Shown: positions 50,376 through 58,344 of the stretch, piece after piece
How positions within the stretch are numbered: the stretch's first letter is position 1
Layout: every line of letters begins with the position of its first letter
Assembly: GCA_963785415.1 (NCBI GenBank)
Contig: CAWAVB010000001.1
Span: 1,054,001 to 1,118,000 of the forward strand
Origin: Bog-793 sp963785415
GTDB lineage: Bacteria; Actinomycetota; Acidimicrobiia; Acidimicrobiales; Bog-793
DNA length: 64,000 nucleotides
Direction of reading: 5' to 3'
Program-made: the position numbers and the translations under genes
The notes under the pieces: model-generated
What the model was told of the DNA's origin: nothing
The model's input: only the letters and a program-made list of their open reading frames with translations
Databases searched by the model: none

Positions 50376-53300
50376 CTAGGCCGAAACGGCGTTCGCGCCG
50401 AGCAGCTCCTTTAGCGCGCCGACCAGACCACCGCGCGGGTCGACGTTGAACTGCGCCGGCAGACGCAGGACCTTGGACCCGAGACGGATGTGGACCGGGA
50501 CCGGACCGGGGTGCTCGACGACGAGCTCCTTGAGGCGGGCGACGACCGACTCGGACACCGACGAGAGCGGCACGCACAGCTCGAGCGCCTCGTCGGACGG
50601 GGTGAGCTCGGGTCGCGTGATCTCCATCGCCACGAGCTTCGGCACGTCCTCCCGCATGTCAAGACGGCCGCGCACGCAGACGATCGCGTCGTCCTCGAGC
50701 CGCATCCCCTGCTCCGCCATCGTCTTCGGGAACACGAACACCTCGATCGCCGACTCGAGGTCCTCGAGCACGAACGTGGCCATCAACTCGCCGCGCCGCG
50801 TGTAGCGCCTGTTGAGGGCGGTCACGACGCCCCCGACCACGACCGAGCTCCCGCCCAGGTCGGCGAGCGCATCCGGTGCGGTCGCCTGGTCGAGCAGCTC
50901 CCGCACCGTCGCGTCCGTTCTCAGCCGCAGCGCCGCCTCGAATCCGAGGAGCGGGTGGTCGCTCACGTAGAGCCCGAGCATCTCCTTTTCGAAAGCGAGT
51001 CGTTCGGACTTGTCGAACTCGACGTCCGGGATCGTGCGGCGCGCCTCGTCGAGGCCGCCCGACTCGTCCGTCGGCGTCTCGGCGAGCACCGAGAAAAGCG
51101 TCGAGATCCCGAGCTCCTCCTCTCGCCGGCGGGCGAGCACGTGGTCGATGATCTCCTCGAAGACGAGGCAGAGCCCCTTCCTCGGATGCCCGAGCGAGTC
51201 GAAGGCGCCGGCCTTGATGAGCGACTCGATCGAGCGCTTGTTGAGGACGAACGGGTCGACCCGGCAGCAGAAGTCGTGGAAGTCGGCGAACGGGCCGTTC
51301 TTGTCGCGTTCGGCGACGATCTGGGCGACGACCCCCTCGCCGACGTTGCGAACCGCCGAAAGGCCGAAGACGATCACACCCGGTCCCCGGGTGCCCGCGC
51401 CGCGCCGGGCGGTGAAGTTCGAGCTCGACTCGTTGATGTCCGGGACCCGCACGTCGATGCCGAGGTTCCGGCACTCGCCGAGGTAGATCGCCGTGTGGTC
51501 CTTGTCGTCTTTCACCGAGGACAGCAGCGCCGCGAGGTACTCGACGGGGTGGTTCGCCTTCAGCCAGGCGGTCTGGTAGGCGACGAGCCCGTAGCCGTAG
51601 GCGTGGGACTTGTTGAAGGCGTAGTTGGCGAAGGGCTCGATGAGGTCGAACAGCCGCGTGCCCGTCTCCTCGCCGTAGCCGCGAGCGACGCAGCCCTCGA
51701 CGAACTTCTCGCGCTCGGCGGCGATGAGCTTGCGGTCCTTTTTCCCGCACGCCTTGCGGAGATTGTCCGCCTCCTCGAGCGAGTAGCCGGCGAAGCGCTC
51801 GGCGACCCGCATCACCGACTCCTGGTAGAGCATGAGGCCGTAGGTGTCGCTCAGCACCTCCGCCATCTCGGGGTGGATGTACCGGGGCGGCATCCGGCCG
51901 TTCTTCAGCTCCGGGTAGTCGCGGTGCATGTTCCCGGCCATCGGTCCCGGCCGGTACAGGGCGACGAGGGCGCCGACGTCGTCGAAGCACGTCGGCGCCA
52001 GCGCCCGCAGCGTCGTGCGCATCGCCGAGCCTTCGAGCTGGAACACCCCGATCGAGTCGCCGCGGCGCAGCATCTCGTAGGTGCGCTCGTCGTCGAGGGC
52101 GACGGCGTCGATGTCGGGGCGGGTCCCCGTCGCCTCCTCGATGAGGTCGAGCGCCGTCTCGATCACCGACAGGTTGCGCAGCCCGAGGAAGTCCATCTTC
52201 AGCAGGCCGAGCGCCTCGACCCCGTGCATCTCGTACTGGGTGACGATCGGCGCGTCGCCGGGATCGGCCCCGGGCTCGGGTTTGCGCTGGATCGGCATGT
52301 ACTCGGTGAGGGGCTCTTTCGAGATGACCACTGCCGCGGCGTGGATGCCGTCCTGGCGGCGCAGGCCCTCGAGGCCGCGCGCCACGTCGATCACGGCCTT
52401 CGCCTCCGGGTCCGTCTCGTACATCTCCCGCAGGCTCGTCGCCTGCGCGTAGGCGTCCTCGTGGCCCTCGACCTTCTCGAAGCAGTAGCGCATCGGGGCG
52501 TCCCGCCCCATGACGAGCGGGGGCATCGCCTTGGCGACCTTGTCGCCGACCATGTACGGCTTGCCGAGCACGCGCGCCGCGTCGCGCACCGCGGCCCGGG
52601 CCTTGATCGTGGAGAAGGTGACGATCTGGGCGACGTGGTCCCAGCCGTAGCGCTCCGAGGCGTAGCGGATCATCTCGGCCCGGTAGCGCTCGTCGAAGTC
52701 CATGTCGATGTCGGGCATCTGCTTGCGGCCCGGGTTGAGAAACCGCTCGAAGACGAGCCCGTAGCGGATCGGGTCGATGTCGACGATCCGCAGGCAGTAG
52801 GCGACAAGGCAGCCGGCCGCCGAGCCCCGGCCCGGCCCCACCCGGATCTTCAGCGAGCGGGCGTGGCGGATGAGGTCCCACACGACGAGGAAGTAGGCCG
52901 AGAACCCCATCTTGGCGATGACGCCGAGCTCGTAGTCGAGCCGCTGGCGGACCTCGCCCGGGAGCGGCGTCCCGTACCGCTCGAGGGCACCGCGCGTCGT
53001 CAGGTCGGCGAGGTACGCCGTCGCCGACTCCTCGTAGGTGCCGACGACGAACTCGGCGGGCACCGGGAACTCCGGGAGCGTCGGCTTGTCGAGCTCGATC
53101 TCGACGTGGGCGCGCTCGGCGACGACGAGGGTGTTGTCGCAGGCCTCCGGGAAGTCCCGGAAGATCGCCCGCATCTCGGCGGCGGTCTTCAGGTAGTGCT
53201 CGGCGCCCTCGAACTTGAACCGTTTCGGGTCGTCGATCGTCGCGCCGGTCTGCACGCACAACAGCGCGTCGTGGGCGACGGCGTCGCCGCGCCGGCAGTA

Positions 53301-53981
53301 GTGGCCGTCGTTCGTCGCGAGCAGCGGGGCGCGGATCGCCCGGGCGATCTCGACGAGCGTCGGGTTGACCTGGCGCTGGGCGGCGATCCCGTGGTCCTGG
53401 AGCTCGACGAAGAAGTTGTCCGGACCGAAGATCCCCTGGAGCCGCCCGGCGAGCTCGCGGGCCCCGGCGATATCCCCGGAAAGGACCGCCTGGGCGACGA
53501 CGCCCCCGAGGCAGCCGGTCGTCGCGATCAGCCCCACGTGGTGGCGTTCGAGCAGCTCCCAATCGACCCGCGGCTTGTAGTAGTAGCCCTCGAGGTAGGC
53601 GTCGGAGGAGAGCTTCATGAGGTTGCGGTAGCCGGTGCTCGTCTCGGCGAGCACGGTCAGGTGGTAGTAGAGCTTCTCGCCCCGTTCCGCCTCCCCGCCG
53701 GTGTCGTCGACGCGCCCCCGCCTGACCGGGCGCTCGTGGCGCGAGCTGCGCGCCATGTACGCCTCGAGGCCGATGATCGGCGAGATCCCGGCCTCGTGGC
53801 ACGACCGGTAGAACTCGAGGACGCCGTACATGTTCCCGTGGTCCGTGATCGCGAGCGCCGGCTGGGAGTCGGCGACCGCCGTGGCGACGAGGTCGTCGAT
53901 GCGCGCCGCGCCGTCGAGCATCGAGTACTCGGTGTGCTGGTGGAGGTGGGCGAAGGACTGGCGGTCTCCCGACCCGGCCAT
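50376..53981 (-). CDS. dnaE: DNA polymerase III alpha subunit
   Basis: A 1201-residue replicative polymerase of the DnaE1 type. The PHP domain opens with SFAHLHQHTEYSMLDG and AITDHGNMYGV. The palm has the catalytic PDIDMDFDERY, followed by fingers, helix-hairpin-helix (FNKSHAYGYGLVAYQT) and a C-terminal OB domain (VVGGVVTALNRRYTRRGELMA). ATG 53981 has GGAGG seven bases upstream. DnaA-box-like sites lie just before the gene. Confidence 0.97.
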   Translation of the reverse strand: MAGSGDRQSFAHLHQHTEYSMLDGAARIDDLVATAVADSQPALAITDHGNMYGVLEFYRSCHEAGISPIIGLEAYMARSSRHERPVRRGRVDDTGGEAERGEKLYYHLTVLAETSTGYRNLMKLSSDAYLEGYYYKPRVDWELLERHHVGLIATTGCLGGVVAQAVLSGDIAGARELAGRLQGIFGPDNFFVELQDHGIAAQRQVNPTLVEIARAIRAPLLATNDGHYCRRGDAVAHDALLCVQTGATIDDPKRFKFEGAEHYLKTAAEMRAIFRDFPEACDNTLVVAERAHVEIELDKPTLPEFPVPAEFVVGTYEESATAYLADLTTRGALERYGTPLPGEVRQRLDYELGVIAKMGFSAYFLVVWDLIRHARSLKIRVGPGRGSAAGCLVAYCLRIVDIDPIRYGLVFERFLNPGRKQMPDIDMDFDERYRAEMIRYASERYGWDHVAQIVTFSTIKARAAVRDAARVLGKPYMVGDKVAKAMPPLVMGRDAPMRYCFEKVEGHEDAYAQATSLREMYETDPEAKAVIDVARGLEGLRRQDGIHAAAVVISKEPLTEYMPIQRKPEPGADPGDAPIVTQYEMHGVEALGLLKMDFLGLRNLSVIETALDLIEEATGTRPDIDAVALDDERTYEMLRRGDSIGVFQLEGSAMRTTLRALAPTCFDDVGALVALYRPGPMAGNMHRDYPELKNGRMPPRYIHPEMAEVLSDTYGLMLYQESVMRVAERFAGYSLEEADNLRKACGKKDRKLIAAEREKFVEGCVARGYGEETGTRLFDLIEPFANYAFNKSHAYGYGLVAYQTAWLKANHPVEYLAALLSSVKDDKDHTAIYLGECRNLGIDVRVPDINESSSNFTARRGAGTRGPGVIVFGLSAVRNVGEGVVAQIVAERDKNGPFADFHDFCCRVDPFVLNKRSIESLIKAGAFDSLGHPRKGLCLVFEEIIDHVLARRREEELGISTLFSVLAETPTDESGGLDEARRTIPDVEFDKSERLAFEKEMLGLYVSDHPLLGFEAALRLRTDATVRELLDQATAPDALADLGGSSVVVGGVVTALNRRYTRRGELMATFVLEDLESAIEVFVFPKTMAEQGMRLEDDAIVCVRGRLDMREDVPKLVAMEITRPELTPSDEALELCVPLSSVSESVVARLKELVVEHPGPVPVHIRLGSKVLRLPAQFNVDPRGGLVGALKELLGANAVSA

Positions 53982-53998
53982 GCGACTGCCTCCACACG

Positions 53999-54032
53999 TC
54001 GTCCACACCCGTCATCCACCGTCTGTGGATGA
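53999..54032. promoter_or_regulatory. cluster of DnaA-box-like sites upstream of dnaE
   Basis: TCGTCCACA (53999-54007) and, on the other strand, TCATCCACA (54032-54024) fit the mycobacterial DnaA-box consensus (T/C)(T/C)(G/A/C)TCCACA. TCATCCACC (54012-54020) differs at one position. Three sites in 34 bp directly before dnaE suggest control of the polymerase gene by DnaA. An origin is unlikely because dnaA/dnaN are not here. Confidence 0.4.
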
Positions 54033-54103
54033 ACTACAGGAATGTCATTCGGTCTCCGCGGAGAATAGCGCGCTCGACGACCGCGGCCCAGAGCCGATGT
54101 CGC

Positions 54104-54601
54104 CTACAGGTACGGTCCCGGGCGCCCGGAGGTGTCGCTCGCCGCGGCCGGGAGGCTCCGCCGCCGCATCTCCTCGAGCTGGCTCTGCGCCGTGAGCTGC
54201 TGGGCGAACAGCGCGGCCTGGATCCCGTGGAAAAGACCCTCCAGCCACCCGACGAGCTGGGCCTGGGCGATCCGCAGCTCCGAGTCGGTCGGCTCGTCGG
54301 TGTCGAAAGGAAGGGCGAGCCGGTCGAGCTCGGCGACGAGCTCGGGAGACAGGCCGTCGGAGAGCTCGCGCACGGAACGCTCGTAGATCTCCTTCATCCG
54401 CGAGCGGCTCGCCGCGTCGAGCGGCGCCTTCTCCACCTCGTCGAGGAGTTGCTTGATCATCGAGCCGATCCGCATCACCTTGGCGGGCCGTTCGACCGAC
54501 TCGCCAGCCGCGACCATCGACTCCTCGCCGGTCGGCTCGGCACCCGGGTCCGCGCTGGAACTGACGACGATGAGCGGGCGTGGGGATTCGTTGTCGGACA
54601 T
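54104..54601 (-). CDS. bpa: bacterial proteasome activator
   Basis: A 165-residue helical protein of the Bpa/PafE (DUF2587) family: KVMRIGSMIKQLLDEVEKAP, RMKEIYERSVRELSDGLSPEL, QLVGWLEGLFHGIQAALFAQQ. The C-terminus GPYL keeps the penultimate tyrosine of the HbYX-type tail (GQYL in Mycobacterium) that docks on the 20S proteasome. It forms an ATP-independent ring that feeds unfolded proteins to the proteasome, so the cell should also encode a 20S particle. ATG 54601 lies six bases after GACAAT, a possible leaderless start. Confidence 0.92.
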   Translation of the reverse strand: MSDNESPRPLIVVSSSADPGAEPTGEESMVAAGESVERPAKVMRIGSMIKQLLDEVEKAPLDAASRSRMKEIYERSVRELSDGLSPELVAELDRLALPFDTDEPTDSELRIAQAQLVGWLEGLFHGIQAALFAQQLTAQSQLEEMRRRSLPAAASDTSGRPGPYL

Positions 54602-54655
54602 GTCGCGATTGTCCCACGGGCCGCGTACCGCGCCCAGAGCGCTCAGTTGGAGAGA

Positions 54656-54693
54656 CTTCCTCGGCGCCCCCCATATGGGGGGCGCCGAGGAAG
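54656..54693. repeat. 38-bp perfect palindrome
   Basis: Positions 54656-54674 are the exact reverse complement of 54675-54693, centred on CATATG, with GGCGCCCCCC/GGGGGGCGCC arms. It lies in the 126-nt gap between an unknown gene and bpa, both on the minus strand. As RNA it would form a stem of up to 19 bp. It is either a strong hairpin terminator without a U-tract or a DNA operator upstream of bpa. Confidence 0.75.
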
Positions 54694-54727
54694 GCGCGCG
54701 GCGGCTCGCTTCGGCGGGTTGTGCCGC

Positions 54728-55135
54728 TCAGGCGCGCGTGACACGACGGAGATCCCCAAGGGACATCTCCGAGGTGACGTCACGGTCGCAGTGGTCGCAA
54801 TCTGCGGTGTGACGCCACGAACGGAGCAGCCGCGTGCCCGATGCATCGAGAAAGACAACGAAGGCGTCGGTGTAGTCCTCGACGACGAGACGGTCGTAGG
54901 ACCGCCACTCGGTCGGGACCGCCGACGGATTGGAGCTCTTGCGCAGCACCCGGCAAAAGCGCCGGTCCGCCGTGTCGAACAGCCACGTGCTGTGGCACGA
55001 CTCGATGACGACGAACCGGTCGGCCGCGCCGGCATCCCCGCCGAGGTCGACCAGCGCGCCGAGGGCCCTCGTATCGGCCTCGGAGGCCACACGCGCCCCT
55101 TTCGGCAACATCGTCGAACCCCGGTGGAACTCCAT
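54728..55135 (-). CDS. hypothetical protein
   Basis: A 135-residue protein without recognised family. It has a hydrophobic strand pattern (RFVVIESCHSTWLFDTADRR, AFVVFLDASGTRLL) and a late CDHC motif in RHTADCDHCDRD, which may bind metal. ATG 55135 is six bases after CATTAT and has no Shine-Dalgarno, fitting a leaderless start; a GTG three bases earlier is also in frame. Confidence 0.6.
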   Translation of the reverse strand: MEFHRGSTMLPKGARVASEADTRALGALVDLGGDAGAADRFVVIESCHSTWLFDTADRRFCRVLRKSSNPSAVPTEWRSYDRLVVEDYTDAFVVFLDASGTRLLRSWRHTADCDHCDRDVTSEMSLGDLRRVTRA

Positions 55136-55255
55136 CACCCAATAATGGCGAGGGCACGCGACGGGCCAGCAGCGAGGGCGTTGCAGTCGCGTGAAGATCC
55201 GTCGGGCCGTGGCGGTCGCGTGCCGGGCTCACACGCTTCTGCATGGATCTGCCCG

Positions 55256-55681
55256 TTATTGCTCGTCGAGCTCCAGCGCGCTCGAATTGATGCAGTAGCG
55301 CAGCCCGGTGGGGTCGGGGCCGTCATCAAAGACATGGCCGAGGTGGCCACCACAGCGTGTGCAGGTCACCTCGGTCCGTTCCATCCCGAGGCTGCGGTCC
55401 GGCGCCTTGTCGACCGCGTCCCCGGTCACCGGCGCCGTGAAGCTCGGCCATCCCGAGCCCGAGTCGAACTGCGTGTCGCTCGAGAACAGCGTGTTCCCAC
55501 AGGCGACGCACCGAAAAACGCCGGCGCGCCCCGGATGCGTGTACTCGCCGGTGAAGGGGCGGTCCGTCCCCTTCTCGCGCAGCACGTGGTATCGCTCGGG
55601 ACCGAGCTTCCGGCGCCACTCGCGCTCGTCGAGCTCCTTCGGGTCCTTTTCCGTCCCCGGGTCGTTCGTCGTGTCGGTCAT
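55256..55681 (-). CDS. msrB: peptide methionine (R)-S-oxide reductase
   Basis: A 141-residue MsrB. Two CxxC zinc motifs (FRCVACG and VTCTRCGGHLGHVF) flank SGSGWPSF, and the catalytic cysteine is in RYCINSSAL. It repairs oxidised methionine in proteins in the cytoplasm; no signal peptide is present. It lies nine bases after the preceding unknown gene. The 120 nt downstream show no gene. Confidence 0.95.
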   Translation of the reverse strand: MTDTTNDPGTEKDPKELDEREWRRKLGPERYHVLREKGTDRPFTGEYTHPGRAGVFRCVACGNTLFSSDTQFDSGSGWPSFTAPVTGDAVDKAPDRSLGMERTEVTCTRCGGHLGHVFDDGPDPTGLRYCINSSALELDEQ

Positions 55682-55690
55682 CTGCCGAGA

Positions 55691-56164
55691 TTACCGCTTC
55701 GTGCCTGGGGAAACGCCGTCGTCGAAGGGTCCCGCGCCGAGCAGCGCCTCGAGGAGCCGGCCCTCGATCCCCTCGAGCGCGAAGGCCGCGACGGAGCGTT
55801 CCGCCGCCCCGAGGAGTTCCGCACACTCCAGCAGCTCGGCCGCGAGGTCCAGTGCGACGCTGGCCCCCATCGCCACCTGATCGTCGCCGGCGCCGGTCTC
55901 GCCCTGGCACAGCGCCGCCTGGGCGAGGAGAAGGAGGCAACCGATCCTCGGGGACGCGCCGTCACCCGGCGCCGGGCCGGCGACCGTCGCCACCTGCGAA
56001 AGGGCGCCGAGGATGCGCGCCGCGTCGTCGCGGCGCAACCGCACGGTCGAGCCGAACGGCGAGGGATGCCCGCCACCACCCACGATCGACGCCGACCCGG
56101 CGGCGTCGAGGTTCGTCACGGGCGAAGGCTCGATCGTCCGCGTACCGGCGTGCGTACCGAGCAA
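55691..56164 (-). CDS. hypothetical helical protein
   Basis: A protein of up to 157 residues that I do not recognise. From about residue 45 it is helical and Ala/Leu-rich (RRDDAARILGALSQVATVAG, GASVALDLAAELLECAELLG, SVAAFALEGIEGRLLEALLG). The listed start is TTG 56164; a GTG at 56119 would remove a glycine-rich N-terminus. It lies between the SCO1664-like gene and msrB on the same strand. Confidence 0.5.
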   Translation of the reverse strand: MLGTHAGTRTIEPSPVTNLDAAGSASIVGGGGHPSPFGSTVRLRRDDAARILGALSQVATVAGPAPGDGASPRIGCLLLLAQAALCQGETGAGDDQVAMGASVALDLAAELLECAELLGAAERSVAAFALEGIEGRLLEALLGAGPFDDGVSPGTKR

Positions 56165-56219
56165 GCCCGCACTGCCATGGGGTGCGAGGCGGGAAGCCCC
56201 GGCTTTGGCCGTGGGGGCG

Positions 56220-56957
56220 TCAAACGAGCGGCCACGGAAGCCGCGTCTCGGCCGTGGGGCCCGGGAAGCGCGGGTGTTTCGCGATCCTCCGGGCGCGGCG
56301 GACGAGCGCGGCGACCTCGTCGTCGCTCAGCAGCTCGGCGAGCTCGGCGGGGACCGCTTCCGCCAGCCGCCGCGCGCCGGAAACGATCACTTCGGGCAGC
56401 TCCTCGCCGGCGAAATCCCACATCACGGTGCGCAACTTCGCGTCGACGTGGAATGACAACCCGTTGTCGATCGCCCAGACGTGCCCGTGACGGTCGACGA
56501 GCAGGTGGCCCCCTTTGCGGTCGGCGTTGTTGGCGAGCAGGTCGAAGCCGGCGATCACCCGGAGCGCGGCGCCGTGCTGGTCGAGCTCGCGCAGGCTGAA
56601 GTAGTGCTCGGCGAAGTCGGCTTCGATGAAGCGCTGCAAGGAGCCCTCGCCGAGTGGCCCGTCCTCACGGACGATCGTCGTGGGGATGGCCCCGAGCCCG
56701 AGCGCCCGGTCGAGCCGGTAGGCGGCGACCTCGCGGCGGAACAGGCCGTCGGGGAAGTCCCACAGGTCCCGCTCCCCGGCTCCGGGCTTGTAGACGGCAC
56801 GCGCCGCGCGGTGTCGGTCGGCCACCGTCACGAGGAACGTGGCGTTCGAGCTCCATGGCATGCGTCCGACGACCTCGATCGCCCCGGTCTCGAGGAGTGC
56901 CGACCAATCCGGCTCGGTCAGGTCAGCGGAGCGTGGTGGCCGTTCTTCCTCGGACAC
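56220..56957 (-). CDS. SCO1664-like protein (PI3/4-kinase-fold, TIGR03843 type)
   Basis: A protein of about 245 residues with a kinase-like pattern: NATFLVTV...RAVYKPGAGERDLWDFPDG near the N-terminus, then GFDLLANNADRKGGHLLVD (DRKxxH, catalytic-loop like) and AIDNGLSFHVDAKLR. The family occurs with DUF3090 and an MSMEG_4193-type phosphatase in mycothiol-producing actinobacteria, as here. Its biochemical role is not established. GTG 56957 lies within the last 40 bases of DUF3090. Confidence 0.85.
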   Translation of the reverse strand: MSEEERPPRSADLTEPDWSALLETGAIEVVGRMPWSSNATFLVTVADRHRAARAVYKPGAGERDLWDFPDGLFRREVAAYRLDRALGLGAIPTTIVREDGPLGEGSLQRFIEADFAEHYFSLRELDQHGAALRVIAGFDLLANNADRKGGHLLVDRHGHVWAIDNGLSFHVDAKLRTVMWDFAGEELPEVIVSGARRLAEAVPAELAELLSDDEVAALVRRARRIAKHPRFPGPTAETRLPWPLV

Positions 56958-57418
56958 ACGTGCCCTCTCGGATCGAGCGGATAGCCGCACAGCGGGCAGG
57001 CCGGGCGGCCCGCCTCGACGAGCCGCGCTCCGTGACCGGCGAGCGCGGCGGCCTGGGCGCGCGTGCAGGAAAAGCGCGCCGAATCCCCCTCCTCCTCCTC
57101 GCCCACCGCTTCCTCGGTGAAGATCACGATCCGGTCCGCGCTCGCGTCATAGGCGACGGCGAGCGTGCCGACGACGAAGTCGGGCCCTCCGAACTCCTCG
57201 AGCTCGAGGGCGTCGTCGGGTTCGTCCCCCGGTTTGGCGAGGTCCTGGAGGAGTTGCCCCAGGTGGCGCGCGATGGCCGCGACGTGCTGCTTCTCCAGCT
57301 TGACGGTGACGAGGCGGACGCCCTCCCGGGCCTGGAGGACGAAGACCCGCTGACCGACCGGACCGATCGCGCCGACCGTGACCCGCGACGGCTCGCGCAG
57401 CTCGAAGTACCCGCTCAT
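56918..57418 (-). CDS. DUF3090 (TIGR03847) family protein
   Basis: A 166-residue protein. The N-terminal part MSGYFELREPSRVTVGAIGP with VGQRVFVLQAREG identifies the family, and the C-terminal CPLCGYPLDPRGHVCPRKNGH forms a likely zinc knuckle. The function is unknown. ATG 57418 overlaps the phosphatase stop as ATGA, making the trio one translational unit. Confidence 0.88.
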   Translation of the reverse strand: MSGYFELREPSRVTVGAIGPVGQRVFVLQAREGVRLVTVKLEKQHVAAIARHLGQLLQDLAKPGDEPDDALELEEFGGPDFVVGTLAVAYDASADRIVIFTEEAVGEEEEGDSARFSCTRAQAAALAGHGARLVEAGRPACPLCGYPLDPRGHVCPRKNGHHAPLT

Positions 57419-58170
57419 GTCGCCCGCATTCTCGCTTCTTGGCGCGTGCCCGTTTCGCCGCGCCGACCGGGATCGTGCGGGGCCGTCCTCCGAGTCCCGG
57501 ACGCTGATCGCCGTCGCGTCCCACGCGAGGGCACGCCGACGAGGACGGGGTCGGCGAACGAGTTCAGGGCGAGCACGCGCGGCGGGCCCTCGCCGTAGGT
57601 GACGACGTTCACCGAGCACGTCCCGACCTCGATCCGCGGCAACAGGTCGAGTGGGCTGCCGAGCGCGCCGGCGAGCACGACCTTGATCGGATCCGCATGG
57701 CTGACGGCGACGACGACCCCGCCGCGGTGACGGGCGACCAGCCGCTCGGCCGCGGCGAGGACCCGCGCTTGCAGCTCGATGAACGACTCGCCCCCAGGGA
57801 ACCGGAATCCGGACGGGCAAGCCAGCAAGCGCTTCCAGTCCCTCCGGTTGCTCAGGGCGCGCAATCCGGCGCCCGTCCAAACACCGGCATCGCACTCGAT
57901 GAGATCGGGCTCGATCTCGACCGGGAGCCCGACGAACGGTGCGATCTGCTCGGCCGTCTCGAGCGTGCGCTCCAGCGGCGAGGAGTACAGGGCCCGCACT
58001 TTGCCGAGACCGCCGAGCCGCCTGCCGACCTCGGCCGCCTCGGCACGACCGGCGTCCGACAGCGACAGACCCGGAGCCCGACCCGGGAGGACCTTGCCCG
58101 TCGTCGGCGTCACGCCGTGCCGAACGAGGAGCAGGTACGTCACGCCGCGGTCGAGGTTGTTCGGCGCCAC
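57415..58170 (-). CDS. histidine phosphatase, MSMEG_4193 (TIGR03848) type
   Basis: A 251-residue phosphoglycerate-mutase-like protein. The catalytic histidine is in YLLLVRHGVTP; further motifs are YSSPLERTLETAEQIA, GFRFPGGESFIELQ and VVVAVSHADPIKVVLAG with the second histidine. Its substrate is unknown. GTG 58170 lies seven bases after TAGGTT on the minus strand with no Shine-Dalgarno, a clear leaderless pattern, so it is the promoter-proximal gene of the trio. Confidence 0.87.
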   Translation of the reverse strand: MAPNNLDRGVTYLLLVRHGVTPTTGKVLPGRAPGLSLSDAGRAEAAEVGRRLGGLGKVRALYSSPLERTLETAEQIAPFVGLPVEIEPDLIECDAGVWTGAGLRALSNRRDWKRLLACPSGFRFPGGESFIELQARVLAAAERLVARHRGGVVVAVSHADPIKVVLAGALGSPLDLLPRIEVGTCSVNVVTYGEGPPRVLALNSFADPVLVGVPSRGTRRRSASGTRRTAPHDPGRRGETGTRQEARMRAT

Positions 58171-58344
58171 GATTGCCAACCTAGCCCCGGGCCAACGGGA
58201 CAAAGCCCGGTGCGAACGGCCGACGGCGCCCGAAGCCGCCACTACCGGCAGGTGAGCGCCGAGGAGGCTCCACCTATAGTGGGAGTCTCGAGTTTCGGTG
58301 ACTGTCGCGACGCGCCGAGCCAAGGCACAAGGGAGCGGCGAGCG

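Noticed and set aside
50490..54032. An 1180-codon open frame on the plus strand over dnaE
   Set aside because: Its product is a run of charged repeats mirroring the high-GC antisense of dnaE, with no family motif; dnaE motifs are intact on the other strand.
53999..54032. Replication origin near dnaE
   Set aside because: Only three DnaA-like boxes, no AT-rich unwinding region and no dnaA/dnaN neighbours.
54656..54693. Palindrome as the end of an insertion sequence
   Set aside because: No transposase, second inverted copy or target duplication is seen nearby.
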